Shown here: one piece after another, positions 49,567 to 60,460 of the stretch | How the letters are laid out: each line of letters begins with the position of its first letter | Numbering within the stretch: position 1 is the first letter of the stretch | Source: Stratiolaelaps scimitus | Lineage: Eukaryota > Arthropoda > Arachnida > Mesostigmata > Laelapidae | Direction: 5' to 3' | Assembly (NCBI GenBank): GCA_019614645.1 | Contig: JABWDB010000001.1 | Coordinates: forward strand, 27,273,501 to 27,337,500 | Length of the DNA stretch: 64,000 bases | Translations under genes and position numbers: made by a program | Notes under the pieces: model-generated | Seen by the model: the letters and a program-made list of their open reading frames with translations, nothing else | What the model was told of the DNA's origin: nothing | Database searches by the model: none

Positions 49567-51618
49567 AAATCTTGCTAACTCCATGGGACTGAGTCCTCGT
49601 TTGAGCAGACTCGGGCTCAAACTTTAAGTACCCCCAAGTCAGTGTCAACTGCGTTGCGGACACGGTGAATCAACCCCAACCCCTTGAGTGAATCAACCGT
49701 CCGCCCTGTCCCATTCAACTATAATAGCTGCATGGCCGTTTAGCCTATCAGAGTGAAGTGTGTACGCATGGTCTAGCCGAGTATCAGGAGTTCCCTTTCC
49801 GGTCTCCTGCAGCGCAGAAAGATCAGAAGGACCCTCAAACTCTTTATTTTCGTCACGGTGAGCTGTTAAAACTTCTTCACGAGGTCAAACGGGTGGGCGG
49901 ATTTACCCCCGACGGATAAGGACCTGCCTGCGGATGCGTTTATTAATAAAGTTTTGAGCTGAATCGGGAATGTACCCGTCCTGGTACATGCCCGAAACAT
50001 GACCTCACATGTCTGTGTCCTAAGTTTGTTCCTGCCTATTCACACTATCATTTCGAGTCCTATATTGTACGTGCCAATGCTCTTTGTCTTGCGTCATAGT
50101 CATGTTGGACAAGGACTTTGCGCTGCGTTTCGAAAACAATGAAGGACTAGAATGGAAATCTATTACCAAGTTCTTCTATTATGAGCAATGATAATTCAAT
50201 TATCCAGCGTGCACCTCTTGTGGAACGCGCCATTTTTCTGCCCATCTGCAACGTCTGACGGGTCAACTAGCTACTTGGATCAGGAGGACACTAGAGGCGA
50301 ATGACCGTTCTAATTAGAAGAACTATAGTAGCTGGTTCCTTTGTTAAACACATTCGAGAATGTGGAAACACTATTTTTTTCTCAGCTTTCATCACGACAT
50401 GCCTACCGAATGGCCTTATCAAGGACGGCAACAACGAATGCTTTCACGCAACACGTAAACACAAGGACACAATTGTGAAAACGGACTTAGCCTTAAATGT
50501 GCGAACACAAACTACACATGAGCGAAGCAAACATGGACGTGCAACGAAATTTCTTCAAGGTCACGACAGAAAGTTGCCTCAGAGTAGAACTTCGTCGTTG
50601 ATATAAACGCTGTGGTAGAGATGATGGAATAGTGGCTCATGCATGGTTGCGCTGAATCGCCGTGGGATGAATATGCAATATCCCTCGTTGCAATCGTTGT
50701 ATTATTACCAGGCGATTTATCCGCCGACGTCGGCACTTGTTTACGTCGTTCGAGTACAGGAGAAAAGGGTGCTGCGGGCAAGCCAGCACCATTATGCCTG
50801 CGGACGTCACACAAACTCCAATATGTCACGCAGGCGCAGCGTCCGTTTCGTCGTGCAGAACATCCATTAAGTGTTACTCTTAATGAATACGAATATTCGA
50901 TCAGAGTTATAATCAAACATTAATTCATTAAGTTGGTCACCTGCTGCGGTACACATTGAAGTGATTGAGCTTGCCTGCTCGGAAGCAGCCAGCCTGCTCT
51001 TTTTCGTACATGATCACTGAATTGATGTGATTTCACTCGTTGGTGTAAAGGAGCAACAGGCTGATTGGAATAAATGACATCGTCACGGCCAGTAACCACT
51101 CGGGTATGGTCGCTAAGCCAACGCGACGAATTTTCTGTGGACCATTTTTACCGTGTGGTGCCTGGAAGAAAATCATATCACGGTGTGGAAAATTCATTCC
51201 AGAGCTTTTTATGAGGCGCACTCAATTCGTAAATGCTGTGCGGAGTTTATGTACAATTATTCTTCACGCTCGACTAAAGTAAGTTTACCGGGCGGACTCA
51301 CAGCGCACATTTAACGTGCACAGAACTACTTTTTGCATTTTACGCTTGCCTCTAGAAACGGCGAATAGAGCTTATTGCTTGATTCAAAGTCAGCTGCTTG
51401 TTTCCAGTTTTGCAAGAGAAACATCAAGGGTTACCTTGAACAAAAAAATTGAATTTATATATATATAAACATTTATCATATGATTAATTTAGCGTTCTAG
51501 ATATAAATTATATAAAGATTCTGTTATGTAACTTGAACAAATCATATTATCTGAATTCGTTCTAATTTCAAATTTTTGGGAACTTTCCCGCTCCCATGAT
51601 AATAGGTTATTCTGCCAC
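49565..51618. other. No gene recognised; small hairpin
   Basis: At 49965-49994 cgggaatgtacc pairs with ggtacatgcccg (one mismatch, 6-nt loop). A 101-codon plus frame at 50301-50606 and overlapping 94- and 134-codon frames at 50512-50923 have no motif. Confidence 0.35.
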
Positions 51619-51855
51619 TTAGTTCGCCTTCGGAAGCAAGAAGCTCACAATAGTTAAATTCTGCGCTAGAGCGATGCAAGTGTTATTGTCTGCCGGGTTT
51701 ATCATTGGAGACAGCGTAGGATTCTTGCAATTCTCGGACACACTAATCTCTAGTCTTTCCCGATCAATAGTCATTATCATGTATGAAGGCCAACAGATTG
51801 CAGCAGGTTTTCCAGAAGAGGAATTCACAAGAGGAACTGACGTTAGTTTGGCGAA
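51619..51855 (-). CDS. Candidate 3'-terminal coding exon, unknown protein
   Basis: On the minus strand an acceptor-like cttattttcgatag is followed at 51855 by 78 open codons and a TAA at 51619-51621. The translation runs FAKLTSVPLVNSSSGKPAAI, CWPSYMIMTIDRERLEISVS, ENCKNPTLSPMINPADNNTC and IALAQNLTIVSFLLPKAN. Residues alternate hydrophobic and polar in a way that suits a folded domain, and two Cys could pair. The opposite strand is also open (51674-51868), which weakens the call. No family recognised. Confidence 0.3.
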   Translation of the reverse strand, partial: FAKLTSVPLVNSSSGKPAAICWPSYMIMTIDRERLEISVSENCKNPTLSPMINPADNNTCIALAQNLTIVSFLLPKAN

Positions 51856-52189
51856 CTATCGAAAATAAGGTTGGCTGTCATACCTCTGACAAGTGCACAC
51901 ACATACTCGCTAGAGACAGACTTCCGTTGAATGCAAATTGGGTCGTCCGGCTTGAGGGGCCGAGCACGCCTAATCAGGCAGCACGTGTCATCTCGTTCAA
52001 GTCATCGGCAGAAACTTGCCTGAGCACATTATGATCAGATTTAAAATACGTTTGCTAGCATAATGATTTGATGCAACTTACCGGCTAGCACGAATGCTAC
52101 GACGAATGTTATCATTACAAGCCTTACCAATAAACGGATTAAGACAATCCAAAGAAGTTGATTACCTACCTGTGCCTCAAAATGCCAAT
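51856..52189. other. No gene recognised
   Basis: Part of an 83-codon plus frame (51783-52034) lies here without motif. Confidence 0.3.
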
Positions 52190-52860
52190 GACCCCTCTGG
52201 TTGGCCACTCGTTGTTCCTATCCTGACTGGCCGCGTACAACGCCAATATTCCTGGCAATATTGATTCTCATTTACGGGCCTCGCGTCTGCACCACGTCGC
52301 GGGAAGACGCCGACGTCGCTGTAAGGGTACGTGCTGTTGATCGATCTTCAAGAAGGAAGGCTACGATGCAAGAAGATGACACTGGCTGTCTCGTTCCAGG
52401 AAGACGCCGATGGGTCTAGGGCGCCAGGCCAACACTACGCGGAGGAACCTCTACATCACGAGGAAGGCACGTTTCGCTTTGATCGTTGCCAGTCCAGCCC
52501 GTTGGGCAAGCGGCCAAGATGAGGAGGCAACTACGCGCTGCCGACGATGACCACGCTGACGAACGACACGGAGCGACGCAACACGGGGTTATATAGTAAC
52601 GCTCTCGGCACTCCCCGCTCGTTACATCGAAACAACCTCGGCCCCGGCGGCGGCGGCTGCTGCTGCTGCTGCTAGCTATTGCGAAGAATGTCAGGCATCA
52701 TCAGGCCAGGCAGTGGCACGCAAGTGGGTGGGAGCGTGTGTGAGAGAGCGAGCAAAGAAGGGCAAGAGGACTGAAGCGACCTAGTCCTGATTTTTACTCG
52801 AAGCATTTTTGTCCCATACTCGGTCATTTCCATGCCTGATTTAGGCGTCAGATGCAACAG
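52190..52860. other. GC-rich island with (GCN)n tract
   Basis: A GC- and CpG-rich region with ggcggcggcggctgctgctg around 52643-52665 and a TATA-like ggttatatagtaac near 52587. One plus frame at 52192-52419 encodes a hydrophobic stretch (TPIFLAILILIYG) that resembles a signal peptide but has no upstream ATG. A donor-like gctgtaagg follows at 52318. The region may be a promoter or first exon of a host gene. Confidence 0.3.
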
Positions 52861-53530
52861 ATACCATTTGTTATGGCGGGAAATTCTCCGCGAACGAGCA
52901 TTGCTATGAGAACGTTTCTCACTTCGTAGAAATATTATTATAATCGGTAGATAAGTGTTACTGAATAATGGCTGAGGTCTAACACCTCTCCTTTACTTGC
53001 GTGGGTTATTTGCGGTGCATCTAGGTCTTTAGCTGGAATCCCGAAGAGCGAGTTACCGCTACCGCATTTCGCATATAATTTGAAACTAAACTTATTAATT
53101 TTGCAATCATATCTGAAATATTAGATCGTCCTAGACATTCTAGCGGTTATACACAAATAGATCCCTATTCCATTCGCTATGTTGATATTGTACATGATGT
53201 CAATATTTTGTACGGCTAACGGAATTTTACGGTCGGTTCATGCTTCAAAATTGGTGTTCCGGGCGGCAGCCAGACGCCAATTTTGACCATTCACATGATA
53301 TACACAACTACAAGTAATCATTGTTATAATAAGAAATATAATCAACCGAAGAGAAAAACGAAGATAACATGATTAAAAAAAGTTACAGAGGATCAACTCA
53401 GGAGGCAATACCGTTATTTATCGTCATTCAATTGTTTTTCAATTTTATTTCCCGTTTCATTTTAGGCGCTTTTTTTTTCTAGTGAATTATCTACAACCCG
53501 TTTTATTGAGGCCACAAAATCATATCTAAG
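52861..53530. other. No gene recognised; hairpin near 53248
   Basis: tcaaaattgg and ccaattttga pair around a 22-nt loop at about 53247-53288. A pyrimidine-rich acceptor-like gctttttttttctag ends at 53480, just upstream of the following candidate exon. Confidence 0.4.
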
Positions 53531-54048
53531 CCCAAACGCGAGGTTCAATTTCGTTGCAACCTGTTACTTCAATTACGATATCAGCACACAGTAGAGCAGA
53601 GGAAGTGGCGTCAAAGGTTGTATACGACTTGGCCAACCAGTATACGATTAACGGAGAACGTACGCAACGGCTAGAGAAACTTAGAGAAGAACTCGTCACT
53701 TGGTACGATACGGATCAACAAGAGATTACAACTTCTCATTTCGATGTCCCACCTGATGAAGATGCAATCAATTGCACTAATGTTCGTGATGGGCGTCCTT
53801 GGCTGACTTCACCTATTTCGTCTTCTTCTTCAAATAGAATCAACGATGTCGTTTTTGATCTTAAAAAATCAAATGCCACGGGTTCGACAGATTTGTCGAA
53901 CCACTTTCACCCCCCCCCCAGTCTTTGTCGTCTCAGCTGTCGTCACAGCGTCTACCATCATTGTATTGTCTTTTTCCTTCCGGTTACCAATATCAGCACG
54001 AGGGCTTTATTTGATTCTTGCCTATACATGAAAGGCCCAAGTGACTAG
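53531..54048 (+). CDS. Candidate exon of an unknown, possibly membrane-anchored protein; frame broken at a C9 tract
   Basis: The frame opens after TAA at 53527-53529, coinciding with an acceptor-like tatctaag. It reads SRAEEVASKVVYDLANQYT, INGERTQRLEKLREELVTWY, DTDQQEITTSHFDVPPDEDA, then a Ser-rich stretch, and ends at a TAG at 54046. The first 70 residues are acidic and amphipathic (a helix is likely over RTQRLEKLREEL), with almost no Cys, unlike chance frames here. At 53910-53918 the frame enters nine C. Past it the current frame is Cys/His-rich and chance-like, whereas the overlapping frame reads VFVVSAVVTASTIIVLSF, a plausible membrane span, to a TGA. A one- or two-base difference in the C run would join the two. 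The host protein is not recognised. Confidence 0.4.
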
Positions 54049-54816
54049 AAAGTAGACGTACCGTTAGCATTGGCTGCACCTAATCGTCGTCGTAGCGAGA
54101 TGATGATGATCTGTGGCCGTCCTGCGTGCAGATTAAATGTTTTGAAGAATGCTCCACCCTCCAGACGCTATTGAGCAGGCCCCCGGACCCTCTCTCCGAA
54201 CTGCGAAGAGAACGACATCTCAAGTATGTGCATACCTGATCAGTGGCGGGTGGCGCACGTGAGGCGCGTAACTCTACCCGTGGTTAGAGTGCCTTTGCAT
54301 CGATGCGCATGAAGTCTTGCTACTGCTCTCGTTGTGGTGGTTCCCCATTGATCCCTATATCGTCCACATCGCTCAAACACACTGTCGCATCCAGCGCGTG
54401 TCCATAAATATTGATATCTTCAGCCGAATCGATCGCCTGCTTCGGCTTGTGCAGGTTACTCAAGCACGTGGCGGACCAGTCCAGGTTTGACGGTAAACTT
54501 TCCTACAATTTGGTTTTTTGTATTTTCTATCAATACTGAATATGAATACAGTCTGTAGAGAAAGGCGAGCACAATATGTTCACGTTTGAAACCACTTAAA
54601 CATTGCCTAGTTTCTCATAGGATTGCGCAACTTCCAATAACGTAATGGATTTATAAAGTCATTGTGAATTACTTTAATTCTCAACATTTTCTCTATATTG
54701 AAACCAAGCCAGAGTTGGCTAATATGTTTATAGTTTAACCTCTTCAAAAAACTAAATATGTAAGTATTTTGATACAGTTGTATGAACGTCTGTGTTCTCT
54801 CGTAAACCGTTTTATT
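54049..54816. other. No gene recognised
   Basis: An 80-codon minus frame at 54607-54849 has no motif. Confidence 0.35.
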
Positions 54817-55030
54817 CAGCTGACTCAGCTTTCCTCCCCTGTGGCACACGTCAGCACTTAGCCTCTAGATAATACTATGAGAACTTGTCGGGGCCGCCTT
54901 TGCTCATTTTTCTTAACGGGTCGAACTCGAGTCCACCGATGTGGAAGGATTACACAGAAATCCAAAGATTCTCCAAAACATCCGGCTGCATTCAACCCCA
55001 CACCACACGTGCTTCCGTCTACTAGTTCAA
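54817..55030 (-). mobile_element. SINE family C, long but diverged copy
   Basis: On the minus strand the head region is decayed (ggttgaatgcagcc). It is followed by gagaatctttggatttctgt and gtaatccttccacatcggtg, then gagcaaaggcggccccgaca, agttctcatagtattatcta and ggctaagtgctgacgtgtgc, ending aaagctgagtcagct. The order matches the copy at 11692 in its 5' half and that at 24255 in its 3' half, which links both halves into one family. Confidence 0.65.
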
Positions 55031-57121
55031 GACGGTGACGACAAGATCATCAAATAGACGAATTTCTGAGCGACAAAAAGCACCCCGCTAAAATCAAATA
55101 TGTTATAATGTCATAGCTGATCACTACGATGACAAGTTCGTCCGTCAACTTGGAAATAATTGGCTAATAGTTATTGGTCGAAGCTTTTCTACAAAATACG
55201 TAGCGGTCACCTTCATGGATTCTCACAGTACCCGCATACATTGCCTTCATAATTGATGTCTTTTTTCACGCATAAACCACTGATTGAGCAGCATATAGCT
55301 GGCATCAGCAACAAGGACACTTCGAGCGGTGTAACGCATCCGTCTGCTGCTAAGATCCTTCGAAGCATGCATATGTATTCACGTATTGTATAACACTATA
55401 TTCACCCCCCCCCCGCTTCGAGTGACGGTGATTTCAATGAACGGGATCCGACCGGCAAATCGCAGCAAAGCAACGGAGTCTGAGCAAGGAGACAAAGATA
55501 TATACGAAGCTAACAAAAAAAGAAATATATAATAAACAAAGATAACAATGACGAAACGAGAAAGAAAAACACATTGGGAACAGTGGCGATGTATATATCC
55601 TATGGCTGTTATCCTGTATGATCGCTGGCTGGGCCACACGAGTCAAACCTCAAGCACCTTTCGGTTGCCACACCCACTCGTCCGGGATGATAATCGAACG
55701 ACCAAACGCATGCAAATAATATGGCACATGAAGGAAAACGATTATATGAAAAACGCGTGCAACAATGGTGGCCGTGATAATAGAATATGGTTGCCCTAAG
55801 CAGAGAACTTTGGATTTCTACGGAACACACTATTGTGAGTCGATGTAAACTTTTCTTTATGCATGTGCCAATGCATACGTTTACACATCCATGAACAATT
55901 TGTATTCACATTATTGTCATTATTATTATTATTATTATTAGTAGGTTTTCTCTCTCAATATCCTTATGCCCTTAGAACTTGCTCTGGCTGGCTAGGGTCA
56001 ACCGATGTAAAAATGAATAGGGACACCCTGATTGATTTGCATCGCTTCGAAACTAACGAGGTGCTGGTCCTTGCGAAGCGCAATAAACAACGATATTATT
56101 GGTATCTGTGATGGAAAGCAGATTTTTGCCTTACTTACACGTTTGAGGCTAGGGCAAGGTTGAGGAAGGTGGCGTTTGCATTTTCATGATATTTTGGTTA
56201 TCAGCCTCCTTATATATGTATTGTTCAGTCAGCGATATTCTCACTCTAGGTTAATTACTTCGGTCGCCGTGCAGTGTTGTTGTTATGTCGCCTGGACAAT
56301 AGCTGATTAATGTGCTTCCCCGAGAATAGTTCATTGGACAAAGTTAGCTGGACATCTCGGATTCAAGTAATGCAAGCTCTCTGATCGTTTGGACATAGGC
56401 CAAGTGACAAATACGCATCTATGCCCGTCTATTGTATAATTATAGTGCTGAGTAATACCAAATAGCCCACGTATACGCTAGTGGCCCTGCTTGTGAATAT
56501 ATTGATAAAGAAAATTGGCTTGCTGAAAATGTTTAAAATATACTTAGACGTTTATGTTAGTTATAATAGAATATTGGTCTGATTTTTGTTGGGAAAGTTA
56601 AGGGGTAGCTCAACTCGATTTTGTATATTCCTGATATCAGACGCCCCGGACTCCCCTTTCGTACGTGAGGGATTTCTTTTTACTCAAGGAGAAAATGTTT
56701 ATATAGCGACTAGCAGCATTTTACGTGCAAAATGATTTGTAGACAATGGCGATATATATAGGTGTACGTGCTACCCAGGGCACAGTACGGGTAGCGACGC
56801 CCACCCAATTTCTGCGAGGCTCTTATCTTCTCCTAGTTGCCTCCTTCCGCTGCATCGACGTGGAACAGCATGCCGCGTTGGAGACTGTCATCGACGCTAA
56901 CCAGTGACACGAGATGCGGCTGGCTAGTACGACAGGAGGTGGGTGGGATGACTATATCCTCAAATAATAATAATAATAAATCTAATTTTGTCCTACTTCC
57001 CACTTTCTACGACCGCAGCATTCGTCCTCGTACGGCGAAAAACTCGAACCAATCTCCCTCCAATCAGTGGTGTCGACAACTGCAACTACTGTTGCTACAG
57101 GCTGCTATACGAGAGGATATT
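55031..57121. other. No gene recognised; homopolymer and trinucleotide tracts
   Basis: A run of nine C lies at about 55405-55413, (TTA)n at 55920-55940 and (TAA)n at about 56964-56980. Open stretches at 55379-55646 (-), 55548-55799 (+) and 56837-57124 (+) have no motif. Confidence 0.4.
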
Positions 57122-57190
57122 TAAATTCAAATTCAAATTCAAACAAATGTTTATTGACGGAACTGCTATATACATGCTTAAGTTCTCGTA
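57122..57190 (-). mobile_element. SINE family A tail with hexamer-repeat 3' end
   Basis: On the minus strand the fragment reads tacgagaacttaagcatgta, tatagcagttccgtcaataa and acatttg, followed by (tttgaa)n (57122-57141 as ttcaaattcaaattcaaa on the plus strand). It matches family A up to the aataaac block and then carries a short tandem repeat in place of the usual tail. Confidence 0.65.
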
Positions 57191-57299
57191 AAAATAATAG
57201 TTAAAAGAATTATTGCAACGTATATTTTATATATAAAGCGAACGAAGCGTATACTACGGATGACTACGGCTGCAACCACCGCCACAATATCAGCCTTTC
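57191..57299. other. Spacer
   Basis: AT-rich, no feature recognised. Confidence 0.35.
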
Positions 57300-57860
57300 G
57301 CTCAATTGAATTTTACGTCGGCGACGTTGTGCCTCTCGGAGCATCCTCTTTTTTTCTGAACGCGTAGACCATGGACAGGAGAGAAAGAAAGAAAGATGGA
57401 GAGGGAGAAAGAGCTTCGTCTATAGTTCGGAGTCAGAGCCGAACTTAAACCAACGCACTCCGTTGCTACGACGGGCTCACGAGAGCTCACTGTTAGACCT
57501 CTCGTAAACAGCAGCGGGGGGGGGGCGAAGCAGCTATACAGCTATATCCATCCATCTAGCTCGCTGGATACTGATAGATATACTATAGCTGATGGACTGG
57601 CTGGTCATCGATCCCTCTTCCGTTAGCCACTTCTCGTTTGTTCCGTCTTCCACTCGATATTCGAAGTGAGGAACGACAAAACCACGACAGGCGGCAATGG
57701 AACAGAAGAGACGATACCAACGACAATGGTGGTGGCATCAACCGGTCATGCTGGGCAATACAAGTAGTGGTAGAAGCTGAATGCGGCTCGCGCTGTGTTA
57801 ACAACGTGTCGATTCCTTTGTCAGATATTTCACCATCACTTGTCTGGAGCTGGCTGTAAG
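57300..57860. other. GC-richer island with G10 tract and purine-rich run
   Basis: A purine-rich run (gagaaagaaagaaagatgga) lies near 57380, and ten consecutive G lie at 57516-57525. Open stretches at 57302-57490 (-), 57583-57804 (-) and 57638-57859 (+) overlap and have no motif. Confidence 0.3.
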
Positions 57861-58640
57861 CAGAGGGAAATCAGCCTGTATGGGACGAATCGCGACCGTT
57901 GAGAGCAAGCGCACTATATATGCGCGGGGTTATATTTCGGACTGTAATGGTCTTGTAAGAAGTAACGAACACTATAGATTTCAAGAGAATGCAGTTTGCA
58001 TGGGAGCCGCCTACAACCCCTGGCAGGGTTTCGTATCTGATGAAAATTGTGGTCGCCGAAGAAAATTGTTGTGAGTAATCGTCCATAACATATAATCTGG
58101 AGCTGATCAACAGGATGTGGCATTTGGCCGATCTAGAACCTTGATTCATTTGCCAGCAATATGTATTAGTAATGATGGTATGCTGTATTAACCGTTTTTT
58201 AAAAATAACAGTTAAGATTGTAAGTTTTCGTGAAGCTTTATCACCCTATGGACAACCAAGCAAACGTTGGTGATTTTTAAGGTAACCTTTGGTAATGTTT
58301 TCCTTATTTTCCTTTATAGACACATATTTAGATGTTAAGGTGTATGCAACTAAGTAAAGAGACGTCGTCCAGAGGACATTTTGAAGGAAAAATAATTTCA
58401 CGGAGAGTTAATTTCGATAGCGCCAAACTTTGGCTTGTATTTCATAGGGTAGTGTAACATTACGAACACTTTGTATAACAGATTTGCTTAGCATGCTATT
58501 TGAGTCCATAGCAGAGTAGGAAGCATCGTTTCTACAATTCAATTAGCGGTCATGTCTCATCTCAGCGAAAATCCACGGCCTCATACAGTCCCACTGCAAC
58601 CTGTCCCATATAAAACCGAAGGTGGTCAGATAAGTCAGTG
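57861..58640. other. No gene recognised
   Basis: Minus frames at 57871-58149 have no motif. The rest is AT-rich and featureless. Confidence 0.35.
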
Positions 58641-58790
58641 TTTTGCGTCCACAATTTAACGTCCACGGAATTGCTTTTTGCATTGCTTCGTAAGGCCGAC
58701 CCCTAAATGTAAATGTGCAACCCCGGGGATCGAACCCTCATCTGCATTTACCTCTCTACTCCGGTAGCAAAGCGCACACGAATGCACCAC
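58641..58790 (-). mobile_element. SINE family B, near full length
   Basis: On the minus strand the copy starts gtggtgcattcgtgtgcgct and passes a strong B box in gagggttcgatccccggggt. It continues tgcacatttacatttagggg, tcggccttacgaagcaatgc and ccgtggacgttaaattgtgg. The order is the same as at 60338 and 30781. This copy includes sequence upstream of the B box, so it best shows the tRNA-derived head. Its 3' hairpin is lost. Confidence 0.75.
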
Positions 58791-60218
58791 GCTCGATGAG
58801 GCAGCATAACTTAGTTCCTTAGAGGAAAGACTAACTTTGAGATTCCCAGCTCACGCAGGAATTGTTGGTTTTAAAAGTTCTCCCATAGTGGAACTTTTAT
58901 GATGCAGTAAGTCCTTTAGCCAAACTTTTTCACGACCCACGGGACGCCCACACGGTTTCCCTCATAGGAAACCGTTCGCAAAATTACGTTTGCTGTCCAA
59001 CTAGCCGGTTGTCATGTAATACCATGACGGAGGTCTGTAAGGAATGTTAACACATTTGAAATAGTACTAATTGAGATGTTGACACTCATGAGAGCCACTT
59101 CATGTGAGGAGCACACATCATGAATTCAAAAACTTGATCGTGATCTCAACACTGATTGGGCGTAAGCATCATTTACAAACCACACTAAAAGCCTTATCCA
59201 ATCAAATTCTCTGGAAACGTGTATATGGTCATCATTATTGCTCATTTCAAGATACACCTCTTAAAAACGCTATCCGAAATGCGGTCAGGTATTTAGGAAC
59301 TTAGGTTATAAGAACAATTTCCGATTCTTCACCTGGTGCTTATTGGCACTGTATCATTCTGAAATAGGTTCGATTTACGTTAGCTAGTTAAGTATAATAC
59401 TTGGAAGACATTTAGCCAAACAAATAGATAAGACGGCCAGTTCAGTTGTTCGGCCAGTTCCTTGACTGTAGCCCCTCGTCCAATGTGGCAGTCATAGCAT
59501 TGATCTAGCCTATTCAGTCTTACACAGGTTCTACTCGGACGTTGGCTTGATATGTTTATGTATGTTCTTATGGCCTGATAACCTAAACGTCCAGGGAGAG
59601 GCCTTCCATACATGGGGGTTCTGCCGATGCTATTGCATTGGGAATCTTCTCACCGCTCTGCGGTGGGGCACCAGGGCGAATCTGCCTTCAAGGCAATTCG
59701 GACATTCCCACAAGTTTACCATTGTACTGCCAGCTGGTGCAAAGACAATCCAACCACATCATGCTTCGTCGCCCACCAGAACCGGACGCCACGAGGCGTG
59801 GAAAGGAATATATCAAATAGTTACAGTTATGACGATATATATATATATATATATATTCGGCTGGTTATGGCGGTGTGGGCTTCGTCGGGTTGTACGCATA
59901 TACGTCCACGTAGGGCGCCGTAATACGAAAGTGCATCTGTCTATCTATCTGGTACTTAGTACATGGATTGTATCCGCTGGTTGGATGTACACGTGCGCAC
60001 ACATTGCATTTGTTCCTTTCTAGAAAAAATAATTTTATATAGTGTTGTAAGAATTTGCGCTTCGCAACGATTAGAACGTGGTCGTTCGGTGTCCGGATAG
60101 ATACCATAACGCGTAATGCAAATAGCAGCACATAGAAATAAACAGAGAAGTAATTTTATTGACCGTCGCGGTATTTTTCAGAAGACACACACACACATGA
60201 TATGGCTTATGGCGAGGT
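58791..60218. other. No gene recognised; small hairpin and microsatellite
   Basis: acggtttcc and ggaaaccgt pair around 6 nt near 58953-58975. A (TA)n tract lies at 59834-59855. A 158-codon plus frame at 59547-60023 runs through that microsatellite and has no motif, so I reject it as a gene. A minus-strand string near 59480 (RGATVKELAEQLNW) faintly resembles a helix-turn-helix. Confidence 0.35.
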
Positions 60219-60259
60219 GCGCGATTTAATCATCAACACTGTTGATGATTACATCGCGC
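60219..60259. repeat. Near-perfect 41-bp palindrome
   Basis: gcgcgatttaatcatcaaca (60219-60238) is followed by a single c and then tgttgatgattacatcgcgc (60240-60259). The arms pair in 19 of 20 positions. It lies just downstream of a (CA)n tract (60186-60197). Confidence 0.85.
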
Positions 60260-60337
60260 CCGGAAAAATGTCCAGAAAAGGATTTCTTAGAGAGCAGCAA
60301 GCAGACTTTGCTTAAAATCCAGCAGGACTTTCAGATT
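60260..60337. other. Spacer including left target duplication
   Basis: The last 14 bases (aggactttcagatt, 60324-60337) are the left target duplication of the SINE that follows. Confidence 0.7.
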
Positions 60338-60460
60338 CGGATGCACGGGTTCGATCCCCACCGTTGCACTTTTGCATTTAGGGGTCCGTCTTAGGGGGTC
60401 GATGCTAAAAGAAATACCATGGACGTTAAATGTTGGCTGAGAGTCAGCCTGAAAACCTAA
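60338..60460 (+). mobile_element. SINE family B with 14-bp target-site duplication
   Basis: The insert starts cggatgcacgggttcgatcc (B box), continues ccaccgttgcacttttgcat, ttaggggtccgtcttagggg and accatggacgttaaatgttg, then gctgagagtcagcctgaaaa and ccta. Identical aggactttcagatt flank it at 60324-60337 and 60461-60474. This is the best-defined family B element: 123 bp, 5'-truncated just upstream of the B box, with the hairpin ggctgagagtcagcc about ten bases from its 3' end. Confidence 0.9.

Noticed and set aside
52192..52419. Signal-peptide-like hydrophobic stretch TPIFLAILILIYG
   Set aside because: There is no in-frame ATG after the upstream TGA and no acceptor to import one, so a secreted-protein start cannot be supported.
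59380..59613. Helix-turn-helix-like RGATVKELAEQLNW on the minus strand
   Set aside because: It is a single short string without surrounding transposase or regulator features.
59547..60023. 158-codon plus-strand frame
   Set aside because: It passes through a (TA)n tract, is rich in Cys, Trp and Arg, and shows no domain; treated as chance.
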